This document shows positions 51,037-59,076 of a stretch of DNA of 64,000 bases, piece after piece (the first letter of the stretch is position 1; every line of letters begins with the position of its first letter). The notes beneath the pieces are model-generated. The model saw only the letters and a list, made by a program, of their open reading frames with translations. It was not told the origin of the DNA and searched no databases. A program made the translations under genes and the position numbers. The DNA is from UBA7359 sp041689615. GTDB lineage: Bacteria; Pseudomonadota; Gammaproteobacteria; Eutrophobiales; Eutrophobiaceae. Location: the NCBI GenBank assembly GCA_041689615.1, contig JBDNFW010000014.1, forward strand, positions 1-64,000, written 5' to 3'.

Positions 51037-51076
51037 GGGATAAAATGCTTTAAAAGAATATCAAGGGTGAAAAGTT

Positions 51077-51592
51077 ATGAGTCTTCAAAAAAAAATGGAT
51101 AAGGCGTTTGATAATTATTTTACTATTACAGAAATCTTGAAATCCGATATCCTTTTTTTAATTGAATTAGATGATGATAACAACAGTGGGAGAAGGAATT
51201 ATATCAGAACACTGACCCCTTTAATTGAAGGGTATAGTAGTTGTTTTAGAGAAATAGCTTCCATAGGTTTAGAATGTAATTCGCCTGTTATATCTAACAA
51301 GGAAAGACAGGTATTAAAAGAAGAATCTAAATTCGGTGCAGCAGATAGAATTAAATTAACACTTAAAGCAACTTATAAAATGTTTGAGTTAGTTCCGGTT
51401 CCAGACTTTGGAGGCAATAACTGGGAAAATGCAAAAGTTGCAATAACTAAACGCGGTGCTTTAATGCATCCTAAATCTGCATTGGATCTTGAAATTTCCG
51501 AGTCCTCTTGGTTAGTTATACGGAATGGACTCTTTTGGCTTACAAAAGAACATTTTGAAATAACAAGGCTACTTCAAGAAAAGAATTTATAA
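51077..51592 (+). CDS. Hypothetical protein, 171 aa
   Basis: Helical, Lys- and Glu-rich; starts MSLQKKMDKAFDNYFTITEI with AAGGGTG upstream. Internal segments YSSCFREIASIGLECNSPVI and ITKRGALMHPKSALDLEI resemble uncharacterised proteins sometimes found beside defence or mobile genes, but I cannot name a family. Flanked by repeat elements, which fits an acquired gene. Confidence 0.55.
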   Translation: MSLQKKMDKAFDNYFTITEILKSDILFLIELDDDNNSGRRNYIRTLTPLIEGYSSCFREIASIGLECNSPVISNKERQVLKEESKFGAADRIKLTLKATYKMFELVPVPDFGGNNWENAKVAITKRGALMHPKSALDLEISESSWLVIRNGLFWLTKEHFEITRLLQEKNL

Positions 51593-51637
51593 TATCCAAT
51601 CTAGAATAAAATAATAAATAATCAGGAGAGTAAATAC

Positions 51638-52225
51638 ATGGCTGTTGATGTCCCATTAAGATGTGATTGCGGTATCGTTAGTGGTGTTGCTATAAATATT
51701 TCATCCGACACGGGTAATCATATTGTTTGTTATTGTAAAGACTGTCAGGACTTTGCTCGTTATCTTGAACACGAAGATGATATTCTTGATGAATTTGGCG
51801 GAACTGATCTCTTTCAAATTACACCTGCGCAGATTCAGATTCATCAGGGAAAAGATCAGATTCGTTGTATGCGTTTAACTCCCAAAAGTTTATATCGCTG
51901 GTATACGGAGTGTTGTAAAACACCGATTGGAAATATGATGTCTGCGGGTATGCCGTTTATTGGTATGGTTCATAATTTTATGGATGATGAAGGTGTGCGA
52001 GATGTAAATCTTGGGCCAGTTCTTTTTTATGCCTTTGGTAAATCTGCGACTAAGACGCCACCCGATGATAAAAATAATAAGGGGTTTCCAATTAAGTTTA
52101 TGTTACGTGCAATTTCTAAAATGTTAGTTGCAAAAATACGTGGACAAAATAAACCGAATGCTTTCTTTGATGATGCAGGCAAACCTATTTCAGAACCTAT
52201 TATTAATAGTGCAGTCAATAAATAA
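51638..52225 (+). CDS. DUF6151 (GFA-like) family protein
   Basis: 195 residues. Cysteines in LRCDCGIVSG, IVCYCKDCQDFARYL and TECCKTPIGN follow the zinc-binding pattern of the glutathione-dependent formaldehyde-activating (GFA)-like fold, in the variant I know as DUF6151. The tail has a basic helix. Enzymatic activity unproven. AGGAG lies ten bases upstream of the ATG. Confidence 0.8.
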   Translation: MAVDVPLRCDCGIVSGVAINISSDTGNHIVCYCKDCQDFARYLEHEDDILDEFGGTDLFQITPAQIQIHQGKDQIRCMRLTPKSLYRWYTECCKTPIGNMMSAGMPFIGMVHNFMDDEGVRDVNLGPVLFYAFGKSATKTPPDDKNNKGFPIKFMLRAISKMLVAKIRGQNKPNAFFDDAGKPISEPIINSAVNK

Positions 52226-52267
52226 TATCTTCAAACGTATCCGTTCATAGGAATTAAGGTTTTCGAT

Positions 52268-52732
52268 ATGATTAAAAATAAAAAAACATTAATTGGAATT
52301 GTTTTCTCGATTGCTATATCTGCATTTGGCGGGTTTATTTTAATGCAGAGTGTAAGCGCAGAACCAGAGATGACTGTGTATAAATCTGCGACCTGTGGTT
52401 GTTGTACTAAATGGATTAACCATATGGAAGAGAATGGTTTTAAAATCAACGCGGTTGATGTACTTGAAATGAATATTGTTAAGGAAAAGTATGGCATTAA
52501 TCGTGAGTTAGCGAGTTGTCATACTGCTGTGATAGATGGTTATGTGGTTGAAGGACATGTGCCTGCTGTTGATGTGAAGCGTTTATTATCTGAAAAACCT
52601 GATGTACTTGGTTTGTCTGTGCCGGGTATGCCCGTAGGTTCACCAGGTATGGAAATGGGGGATCGGGTAGATCGTTATTCCGTTATTGCCATTGGCAAAG
52701 GTGGTGATGTTGAAGTTTTTAATCAATATTAA
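52268..52732 (+). CDS. DUF411 metal-binding protein, exported
   Basis: 154 residues. N-terminal signal (GIVFSIAISAFGGFILMQSV, ending SAE). The mature domain begins MTVYKSATCGCCTKWINHME, the Cys-x-Cys-Cys motif of DUF411, followed by GINRELASCHTAVIDGYVVE and GHVPAVDVKRLL. DUF411 proteins are linked to copper resistance, often near copper genes; no such neighbour here. Periplasmic. Confidence 0.93.
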   Translation: MIKNKKTLIGIVFSIAISAFGGFILMQSVSAEPEMTVYKSATCGCCTKWINHMEENGFKINAVDVLEMNIVKEKYGINRELASCHTAVIDGYVVEGHVPAVDVKRLLSEKPDVLGLSVPGMPVGSPGMEMGDRVDRYSVIAIGKGGDVEVFNQY

Positions 52733-52776
52733 GTTAAGTAATTGACGATTAGTTATATAAACACTAGGGTTTTGTT

Positions 52777-52914
52777 ATGGATAATGAAATCGAAGATATT
52801 GAACAACAATGGTTGGATGAAGCTGAACGTCGATTAGCTGATTATCGTTTAGGGAAGACTGTCGCACGTTCTGCTGAGGACGTATTTTCTGAAATAGAAG
52901 AACAATTCCGTTGA
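52777..52914 (+). CDS. Small addiction-module-like protein, 45 aa
   Basis: MDNEIEDIEQQWLDEAERRL followed by ADYRLGKTVARSAEDVFSEI and a short end. It resembles the C-terminal half of addiction-module component proteins (W-x-E-A-E-R-R-L...G...EDVF). No toxin follows. It lacks the N-terminal helix found in the 74-residue protein at 50480, so it may be a truncated relative. The bases 52915-52963 hold nothing else. Confidence 0.5.
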   Translation: MDNEIEDIEQQWLDEAERRLADYRLGKTVARSAEDVFSEIEEQFR

Positions 52915-52963
52915 CGGTTTTTATTCCGTGATGTCTTGCCGAGTTATGTAATATTGATAGGGG

Positions 52964-53175
52964 AAAACAGACACGACTGCATGGAAGCAGGAGGTAGAAC
53001 GAATCAGGAGACAGAGTCGAGGACGTCTGTTTTAGTGCATTCATTCAGGGACGAATGTATGCGCGACCCGTAATCGATATTGCATAACTCGGGAACCCGT
53101 AGGGCAAGGCAACAGGAGAAGGTTTTCTTGGGCACTTCTTTATAAAAAGAAGTGCCTCGCTGTTTAAGCGAGACC
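52964..53175 (+). repeat. Intergenic hairpin-repeat region
   Basis: AAAACAGAC (52964-52972) and GTCTGTTTT (53025-53033) close a 70-base structure with inner stem CGACT/AGTCG and GGA-bearing segments (GCATGGAAGC, TCAGGAGA). It is followed by CATTC-AGGGAC-GAATG (53042-53057). Then come CGAATGTATGCGCGACCC, shared with the region at 50739-51036, and an 11-bp hairpin GGCACTTCTTT/AAAGAAGTGCC (53131-53156). No gene in 52915-53231. Confidence 0.7.
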
Positions 53176-53231
53176 AATCTTAAAAAATAATTATAATGTT
53201 CAATTAATCTCGATTTAAATAATGAAAAATC

Positions 53232-53888
53232 ATGCAACGTACCCCTGAACCAGAGTTAATGACTGATGAAGAGCAAGCCATTGCTTATGCGAATGCTGAT
53301 TTTGAGGAACCGCATAATCATTTTATTGAGTTGTTAAAAGAAGCCATTGGCGATGTTATTCCTGGATCAGGTTTAGCTGTTGATCTAGGTTGTGGTGCGG
53401 CAGATATTAGTATTCGTTTTGCCAGGGCGTTTCCTGATTATCAAATTGATGGTTTAGATGGGTCTGCTGCAATGTTAGCGGAAGGAGTGAAGGCAATTAA
53501 CAAAGCCGGTTTGTCAGAACGTATTACTCTTATTAAAACTAACTTACAGGATGCGACATTAGAAGATAAAAATTATTCTATTATTTTTTGTAATGCGATG
53601 TTGCATCACTTGCATGATCCATCTGTGTTATGGAATTTAATTAAAACAGCAACGAATAATCCTGCGATCTTTATTATGGACTTGATGCGACCTGAAACAG
53701 ACGAAGAAGTTGATGAGTTTGTTGAAGAGTACGCGAAGGATGAACCAGAAGTTTTAAAAAGGGATTTTGGCAATTCTTTAAAAGCGGCATTTACGCCTGA
53801 GGAAGTTTTTTTTCAATTAAGTACTGCAGGACTCGATAATCTCAGTGTTTCCGTAGTTTCTGATCGACATCTCGTGATTTATACATAG
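53232..53888 (+). CDS. Class I SAM-dependent methyltransferase
   Basis: 218 residues. Motif I AVDLGCGAADISIRFARAFP (near 55-75), DGLDGSAAMLAEG (motif II), FCNAMLHHLHDPSVLW (motif for post II-III) and ELSTAGL-like end (FFQLSTAGLDNLSVSVVSDR). Substrate unknown. It is flanked on both sides by hairpin-repeat elements. Confidence 0.88.
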   Translation: MQRTPEPELMTDEEQAIAYANADFEEPHNHFIELLKEAIGDVIPGSGLAVDLGCGAADISIRFARAFPDYQIDGLDGSAAMLAEGVKAINKAGLSERITLIKTNLQDATLEDKNYSIIFCNAMLHHLHDPSVLWNLIKTATNNPAIFIMDLMRPETDEEVDEFVEEYAKDEPEVLKRDFGNSLKAAFTPEEVFFQLSTAGLDNLSVSVVSDRHLVIYT

Positions 53889-53935
53889 ATGACTTCGTCG
53901 TCGCTACTGTGTATCCATACGCCAACAGTATACGA

Positions 53936-53982
53936 CCGCCATGGATGGCGGAAGTGTCGAAAATGCAGGAGCAATTTTCGAC
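53936..53982 (+). repeat. Second copy of the two-hairpin GGA element
   Basis: CCGCCATGGATGGCGG (53936-53951), AAGT, then GTCGAAAAT-GCAGGAGCA-ATTTTCGAC (53956-53982). The copy at 50956-50910 (minus strand) has the same first hairpin, the same AAGT spacer and GTCGATTAT-GCAGGAGCA-ATAATCGAC: loop unchanged, stem changed on both sides so pairing is kept. Confidence 0.85.
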
Positions 53983-54001
53983 CATTACATCCCATACACA
54001 C

Positions 54002-54040
54002 AAAAACCGGAGTTAGTTTCCTAACTCCGGTTTTGTTTTT
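54002..54040 (+). terminator. Strong bidirectional terminator before glnII
   Basis: CCGGAGTTAG (54007-54016), loop TTTC, CTAACTCCGG (54021-54030), with AAAAA on the left and TTTTGTTTTT on the right. Works for the methyltransferase on the plus strand and for the glutamine synthetase on the minus strand. Confidence 0.95.
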
Positions 54041-54058
54041 ACTCTACTTAATCTTTAT

Positions 54059-55072
54059 TTAGCCGGCTTCTTTCGTTGTTTTTACGATTGCTGCCGCAAC
54101 TTTATAAGGATCAGCATTTGAAGATGGACGACGATCTTCCAAGCGTCCTTTCCAACCATCTTCTACAGTGCCAATAGGAATACGAATAGATGCACCACGG
54201 TCAGAAACGCCATAACTGAACTCATTAATTGACTGAGTTTCATGTTTACCAGTCAGACGTTGATCATTGTGAGCACCGTATACACTGATGTGACGTTGGA
54301 TGTTTTTACCAAACGACTCACAAATCTTGGTAAAGACCTCTTCTTTACCTAAGTCACGCATAGCACTGTTTGAAAAGTTAGCGTGCATACCTGAACCATT
54401 CCAGTCGGTATCACCTAGTGGTTTTGGATGCCATTCAACACCTAAATTAAATTTCTCAGCGGTACGTTCGAGAATGTATCTGGCTACCCAGATTTCATCG
54501 CCGGCACGTTTGGCACCTTTTGCAAATACTTGAAATTCCCACTGACCTGCTGCAACTTCAGCATTGATACCTTCAATGTTGATACCTGCGTCCATACAGA
54601 AATCAAGATGTTCTTCGATGACTTCTCTGGCATACGCATTTTCAGCACCGACTGAGCAATAGTAAGGACCTTGAGGCCTTGGAAAGCCGCGATGTGGAAA
54701 GCCTGGAGGTAAGTCAGTATCTGGATCCCATAGGAAGTATTCTTGTTCAAAACCGAACCAGAAATCATCATCACTGTCGTCTTCGTCAATAGTTGCACGA
54801 CCATTACTTACGTGTGGTGTTCCATCTGCATTCAATACTTCTGTCATTACCAGATAGCCATTTCTTCGATCTGGATCTGGAAAAACCGCAACTGGTTTTA
54901 ATAAACAGTCTGAGGCATTGCCTTCCGCTTGTAGTGTGGAACTGCCATCAAAACACCACATCGGGCAATCTTCCAAGTTGCCGCTAAAATCAGATCTAAC
55001 CATTGTCTTACTACGTAGACCTTGAGTTGGCTGTGATCCGTCAAGCCAAATATATTCCAACTTACTTTTCAT
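54059..55072 (-). CDS. Glutamine synthetase type II (GSII, eukaryote-like)
   Basis: 337 residues from MKSKLEYIWLDGSQPTQGLR; a longer start at 55093 is possible. Length and motifs fit GSII, not the 470-residue GSI: CPMWCFDGSSTLQAEG, VMTEVLNADGTPH, WFGFEQEYFLWDP (catalytic Glu), NAEVAAGQWEFQVF and NGSGMHANFS, IRIPIGTVEDGWKGRLEDRR. Makes glutamine from glutamate, ammonia and ATP, probably octa- or decameric and without adenylylation. GSII is known from Rhizobiales, actinomycetes and some other bacteria. Here it occupies the place normally held by glnA upstream of a DUF4124-ntrBC cluster, with sigma-54 and NtrC sites upstream. Confidence 0.96.
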   Translation of the reverse strand: MKSKLEYIWLDGSQPTQGLRSKTMVRSDFSGNLEDCPMWCFDGSSTLQAEGNASDCLLKPVAVFPDPDRRNGYLVMTEVLNADGTPHVSNGRATIDEDDSDDDFWFGFEQEYFLWDPDTDLPPGFPHRGFPRPQGPYYCSVGAENAYAREVIEEHLDFCMDAGINIEGINAEVAAGQWEFQVFAKGAKRAGDEIWVARYILERTAEKFNLGVEWHPKPLGDTDWNGSGMHANFSNSAMRDLGKEEVFTKICESFGKNIQRHISVYGAHNDQRLTGKHETQSINEFSYGVSDRGASIRIPIGTVEDGWKGRLEDRRPSSNADPYKVAAAIVKTTKEAG

Positions 55073-55141
55073 GATTTCTTTCTCTCCCACCATTTTTATA
55101 TTTAGTTACTAGACTTAACCCTATTCGTAGAATCTTCAAAT

Positions 55142-55157
55142 TGCAATATGTGTTCCA
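55142..55157 (-). promoter_or_regulatory. Sigma-54 promoter of the glutamine synthetase gene
   Basis: On the minus strand TGGAAC, five bases, TTGCA: one mismatch to the TGGCAC-N5-TTGCA consensus with the invariant GG and GC in place. It lies 70 bp before the chosen start codon. Confidence 0.85.
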
Positions 55158-55320
55158 ATCCTGGGCAATAACTCCGAACGTTGTTTTACGGATTTTTTAG
55201 AAAACATTCAAATACTAATTTTGGCTTAAAATGAAGGGTTTATTAAGGCTTTGGGTTGAATTTTTAGATCTCAAATATTGAAGCTTATAAGTAACGCTGC
55301 AATTAAAGTATTTTTTAAAC

Positions 55321-55335
55321 GCACAATAATAGTGC
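55321..55335. promoter_or_regulatory. NtrC binding site upstream of the glutamine synthetase gene
   Basis: GCAC-N7-GTGC, an exact palindromic NtrC core, extended to CGCAC/GTGCG. It is 164 bp upstream of the sigma-54 promoter, a normal enhancer distance. The rest of 55094-55395 has no gene. Confidence 0.8.
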
Positions 55336-55395
55336 GAAATTGACTATTAAAGCTTGTTCTATGCTACATATTGGTGCGAATAATTTTCGAGATGA

Positions 55396-56349
55396 TTAGC
55401 TCCAATCTTCTTCTAAAAATCGTATTAACTCTGCACAACTTTGTATTCTCTGGTCGGCATTTTTAGCAATACATTGCATGGCTACTTTTTCCAGTAATCT
55501 TGGAATATGGATTTGTGTCAAAGTCGAAGGTTTGGGCGGTATTTCATTTAGTGTTTCCTGAAGCAATTCATCGATAGTTTCTTTTATTGAAGGAGGCCGG
55601 CCTGCAAGTATCTCGAACAATACCGCACCTAGACTATAGATGTCTGTTCTGTAGTCGATATTTGGATCTCTTTGTATCTGTTCTGGCGACATATAGGAAA
55701 TAGTACCCTGCAATTGTTCTAAATCAGTGAACGATGACACTTTCTTTTTAGATATTATTTTTGGTTTATCTATTACTTCTTCACTACTGCCATCCGGGTT
55801 CCAGACTTTTGCCAGACCCCAATCCATTAGAAGTACTTCACCATAGGGGCCAACCAGAATATTTTCCGGTTTAATATCACGATGAATAACATGATGAGTA
55901 TGTGCGTATTCCAAAGCATGAGCGACCTGGATCATTACATTGATCAACTGTGTCAGATCGTATCTTTCTCGATAGTCGAGAACTTCACGTAATGTGTAGC
56001 CATGCACGAGCTTCATCGTGAAGTAATATTGCCCGCTTGATTCTCGTCCAAGTTCATACATGGGAATTGTATTTGGATGCTGTAGCAGGGCACTCACTCG
56101 AGCTTCGCGCAGGAAACGTTTTTGTTCTATCGGATCATCAGCAAACTCAGGACGAAGTTTTTTGTAACAAATGACGCGTGATAGATGTAAATCCTTGCAT
56201 GATTGAACAATCGCTTTACCACCTGTGGCAATGGTTTTGAAATATGCGTAACGGGTATTCTGGTTAAGTTTGGCAGGAAGTTCTTTGTCAGTATTTTCCA
56301 GATAAATAATAGCGTATTCATCTTTTGGTGGTTCCGGAAACGAGGTCAT
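55396..56349 (-). CDS. Hanks-type serine/threonine protein kinase
   Basis: 317 residues, kinase domain only, no membrane segment or sensor. ICYKKLRPEF (ATP-binding Lys), REARVSALLQHPNTIP (Glu of helix C), HRDIKPENILV (catalytic loop), MDWGLAKVW (DWG in place of DFG), YMSPEQIQ and TDIYSLGAVLFEILAGRPPS. The glycine loop is degenerate (ATGGKAIVQSC lacks GxGxxG). An insert after the DWG motif holds an acidic and lysine-rich segment. Substrate unknown; it lies upstream of the glutamine synthetase on the same strand, 300 bp away. Confidence 0.92.
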   Translation of the reverse strand: MTSFPEPPKDEYAIIYLENTDKELPAKLNQNTRYAYFKTIATGGKAIVQSCKDLHLSRVICYKKLRPEFADDPIEQKRFLREARVSALLQHPNTIPMYELGRESSGQYYFTMKLVHGYTLREVLDYRERYDLTQLINVMIQVAHALEYAHTHHVIHRDIKPENILVGPYGEVLLMDWGLAKVWNPDGSSEEVIDKPKIISKKKVSSFTDLEQLQGTISYMSPEQIQRDPNIDYRTDIYSLGAVLFEILAGRPPSIKETIDELLQETLNEIPPKPSTLTQIHIPRLLEKVAMQCIAKNADQRIQSCAELIRFLEEDWS

Positions 56350-56666
56350 GTGTTAGTGCCCATGTTTATTTTTCGGCTTTTTTAATACTGAACCAATCTT
56401 CCTAAAATTGATACTTTGAAAATAACAAAATTCCATATTGTTTATTATAAGCTAGACAAATTTATAGGTAGCAACAAACAATTAATTTATATATTGTCAC
56501 AAGGAATGCTTGTTATGGACCGGGCATATACGTTGATAAAGTATACAGTTTGACGAGATTCAGTTTTTGGAATTATTGAAAATAATTGGGATAGAGTAGG
56601 CATAAAATACTTTATTTTAGGATAAATTCTTATGAACTACATAACACTAGTGCTAGTCTATTTAGT
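56350..56666. other. Divergent intergenic region between kinase and DUF4124 genes
   Basis: 317 bp, very AT-rich, no ORF with an RBS. TTGATA (56532-56537) and TATACAG-like sequences nearby could be a promoter for the DUF4124 genes. I see no operator that I trust. Confidence 0.3.
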
Positions 56667-57278
56667 ATGAAAATAATAATACTGTTGCTTCTGAATTTTG
56701 CATTAGTTGCATTTGTTTCTGCTGAAACGATTTATAAAACACGCGATGCAGAGGGGAATGTCATATTTTCTGATGTTCAAAGCGAAGGTGCGGAAATAAT
56801 AGAAATTAAAGAAGTTCAGACGCTCAATACTCCTAAAGCAAAAGGGTTTGATAACAGGCCGACAACAAAATTAACACCCGAAGAAACAGTCTATTCACAG
56901 CTTGTAATTACCAGCCCTGAAAATGACGCTACCATTCGTAGTAATGAGGGCATTGTTAGTGTCAGTATTGAGATGGCACCGGAACTCGATGAGAAACATA
57001 TTCTCGTTTTATTAATGGATGGCGAGGAAGTTAGTTCAGGAAAGTCTTTACAGTACTCATTAACAGGTCTTGACCGAGGTACGCATACTGTTAATGCATT
57101 AGTGAAGAATGAAAAAGATAAAGTATTAAAACAGTCAGGAAAACTGGTTTTTCATCTTCGAAAAGAATCGAAATTATCTAAAAATAGAACAAGTGAAAAC
57201 ACACCTGATGGAAGTACAGCGCCTGCATCTCCAGAAGGTGGCGCTGTTCCCGCTACTCCAGAAGTTCCTGCTTTGTAA
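56667..57278 (+). CDS. DUF4124 domain protein, exported
   Basis: 203 residues. Signal peptide (IIILLLLNFALVAFVSA), then the DUF4124 motif ETIYKTRDAEGNVIFSDVQS at about residues 20-39. A beta-sandwich-like region follows (ITSPENDATIRSNEGIVSVS, LLMDGEEVSSGKSLQY), then a low-complexity Pro/Ala/Ser tail (GSTAPASPEGGAVPATPEVP). Similar proteins are encoded between glnA and ntrB in pseudomonads, as here. Role unknown. A paralogue follows after 21 bp. Confidence 0.9.
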   Translation: MKIIILLLLNFALVAFVSAETIYKTRDAEGNVIFSDVQSEGAEIIEIKEVQTLNTPKAKGFDNRPTTKLTPEETVYSQLVITSPENDATIRSNEGIVSVSIEMAPELDEKHILVLLMDGEEVSSGKSLQYSLTGLDRGTHTVNALVKNEKDKVLKQSGKLVFHLRKESKLSKNRTSENTPDGSTAPASPEGGAVPATPEVPAL

Positions 57279-57299
57279 TGGTTTAAGGGAGAAATTAAA

Positions 57300-57806
57300 A
57301 TGTATGCTAAGCAAATGCGATTAATACTATCTTTAATAATTTTTTTCTTTGTTTGCTCTTTAAGTGCTGAAACGGTTTATAAAGCAACGGATGAAGATGG
57401 TAATATTATTTTCACGGACAAGCCTTCCGAAGAGGCTGAAGAGATTAAGATTCAGAAGTTAGATACTATAAAAAACCCTAACCCGGGCAGATATGCGCCT
57501 AGTTCGAAGCAACCTGAAGAAAGTAATCACTATAAAAGCTTTGTTGTCTCTAGTCCGGAGAATGGGGCTGGTATAAGAAGTAATAACGGTAATATCAGTA
57601 TTTCACTCACACTTGAGCCGACATTAAAAGCTGGACATAAAATTATAATCTCTATGGATGGTAAGGAAGTGGGTTCTGGTAGCAGTGTTTCGTTGCAGAA
57701 CGTTGAACGTGGTACACATAGCATCAGTGCCAGCGTTGTCGATGGAAATGGCAAAACATTAATTTCAACTTCGAGTACGTTCTCCATACTTCGAGCCAGT
57801 AAATAA
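57300..57806 (+). CDS. DUF4124 domain protein, tandem paralogue
   Basis: 168 residues, signal peptide then ETVYKATDEDGNIIFTDKPS, the same DUF4124 motif, and VSSPENGAGIRSNNGNISIS and MDGKEVGSGSSVSLQNVERG, colinear with the preceding protein. It lacks the Pro/Ala-rich tail. The pair clearly arose by tandem duplication. Downstream 57807-58016 is the ntrB upstream region. Confidence 0.9.
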   Translation: MYAKQMRLILSLIIFFFVCSLSAETVYKATDEDGNIIFTDKPSEEAEEIKIQKLDTIKNPNPGRYAPSSKQPEESNHYKSFVVSSPENGAGIRSNNGNISISLTLEPTLKAGHKIIISMDGKEVGSGSSVSLQNVERGTHSISASVVDGNGKTLISTSSTFSILRASK

Positions 57807-57986
57807 ACTCTCAAAAAACCTGGAACAAACTTTTACCTTCGCTATCTCTTAAGAATGTAAGTGGTCTGCTTCTTGCTCTAGTCAGTTAGAACTAAATAAT
57901 TATTTTTTTATTAAGTTGTAACTCATTGTTTTTATTTATATAAAAATTATCTATAGATTAATTGCAGGAATTGATACGTGAAATAC

Positions 57987-58001
57987 GCACTAAAATAGTG
58001 C
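57987..58001. promoter_or_regulatory. NtrC binding site before ntrB
   Basis: GCAC-N7-GTGC (GCAC TAAAATA GTGC) 16 bp before the ntrB start codon. Its closeness to the gene suggests autorepression of ntrBC by NtrC, as described for glnL in enterics. The same core occurs upstream of the glutamine synthetase gene. Confidence 0.8.
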
Positions 58002-58016
58002 AATAATGAGCAGATT

Positions 58017-59072
58017 ATGAGTCCATCATCTGAAACACCAATACGGATTGTTGAAAATCTAGCAACCGCTGTGATGTTATTTGGTAAAGATCTGCAGTTG
58101 GTTTTTATTAACAGTGCGGGCGAGGGACTTCTGTCTGTTAGTAATAATCGTGTTTCAGGTATGACACCGAAACAGATCTGGCCAAATTCATCATTTTTCT
58201 ATGAAGCGATTCAACGTGCTCTGCTTTCAGGTAGTACTTGTATAGAACGAGGCGTGGATCTTAACCTTAATATGGATCAAAAAATTAAAGTGGATTGCAT
58301 GATTACGCCGATCATGGTGAATGAAGTAGCAGAAGAAATTCTGGTCGAATTAGTAGATGCAGATGCATTTGTTCGTGTCATGCAGGAAGTCAATCAACAA
58401 ACGGTACAAGAAGCAGCAAAAGAATCAGTGCAAGGGATGGCTCATGAAATTAAAAATCCTCTGGGCGGAATTCGCGGCGCGGCTCAGTTGTTAGAGCGTG
58501 AGCTAGATAATAAGGAGCTGCTTGAATATACCCAACTAATTATTAATGAGTCTGATCGTTTAGGAAATTTTATTGATCGTATGCTCACAACAAGTAATCA
58601 ACCTGTGAAATCAGATATGAATATTCATGAAGTTCTAGAATATGTTATTTCTGTTGTTCGTGCAGAGAACTCACATCCTTTAAATTTCATAAAAGATTAC
58701 GATCCAAGTATTCCTAGTATTAGTGCTGACCGCGAACAAATTATACAAGCCGTGTTAAACCTCATTCGCAATGCCGTTCAGGCAATAGATGATAATGGCA
58801 TCATTACATTAAGAACGCGTATACAACGTCAGGTCACCATTCAGCATCGATTAAATCGACATATTATTGAGATCGATATTATTGATGATGGCCCTGGTGT
58901 TCCGCCTGAAATCGAATCAGGTGTATTTTTCCCTTTGGTCACAGGACGTGCAGAAGGCACCGGTCTTGGCTTATCAATTGCTCAACAACTTGTTCAATCT
59001 CATGGTGGTTTAATTAATTATGAACGAAAAGAAAGTGATACCTATTTCAGCATCTTACTCCCAATGGAATAA
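58017..59072 (+). CDS. glnL: Nitrogen regulation sensor kinase NtrB (GlnL)
   Basis: 351 residues. PAS domain about 10-115 (ENLATAVMLFGKDLQLVFIN), H box VQGMAHEIKNPLGGIRGAAQ with His143, N box QAVLNLIRNAVQAI, G1 DDGPGVPPE and G2 GTGLGLSIAQQLV. Phosphorylates NtrC under nitrogen limitation; soluble, with PII control expected. Four bases before ntrC. Confidence 0.98.
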   Translation: MSPSSETPIRIVENLATAVMLFGKDLQLVFINSAGEGLLSVSNNRVSGMTPKQIWPNSSFFYEAIQRALLSGSTCIERGVDLNLNMDQKIKVDCMITPIMVNEVAEEILVELVDADAFVRVMQEVNQQTVQEAAKESVQGMAHEIKNPLGGIRGAAQLLERELDNKELLEYTQLIINESDRLGNFIDRMLTTSNQPVKSDMNIHEVLEYVISVVRAENSHPLNFIKDYDPSIPSISADREQIIQAVLNLIRNAVQAIDDNGIITLRTRIQRQVTIQHRLNRHIIEIDIIDDGPGVPPEIESGVFFPLVTGRAEGTGLGLSIAQQLVQSHGGLINYERKESDTYFSILLPME

Positions 59073-59076
59073 TGAC

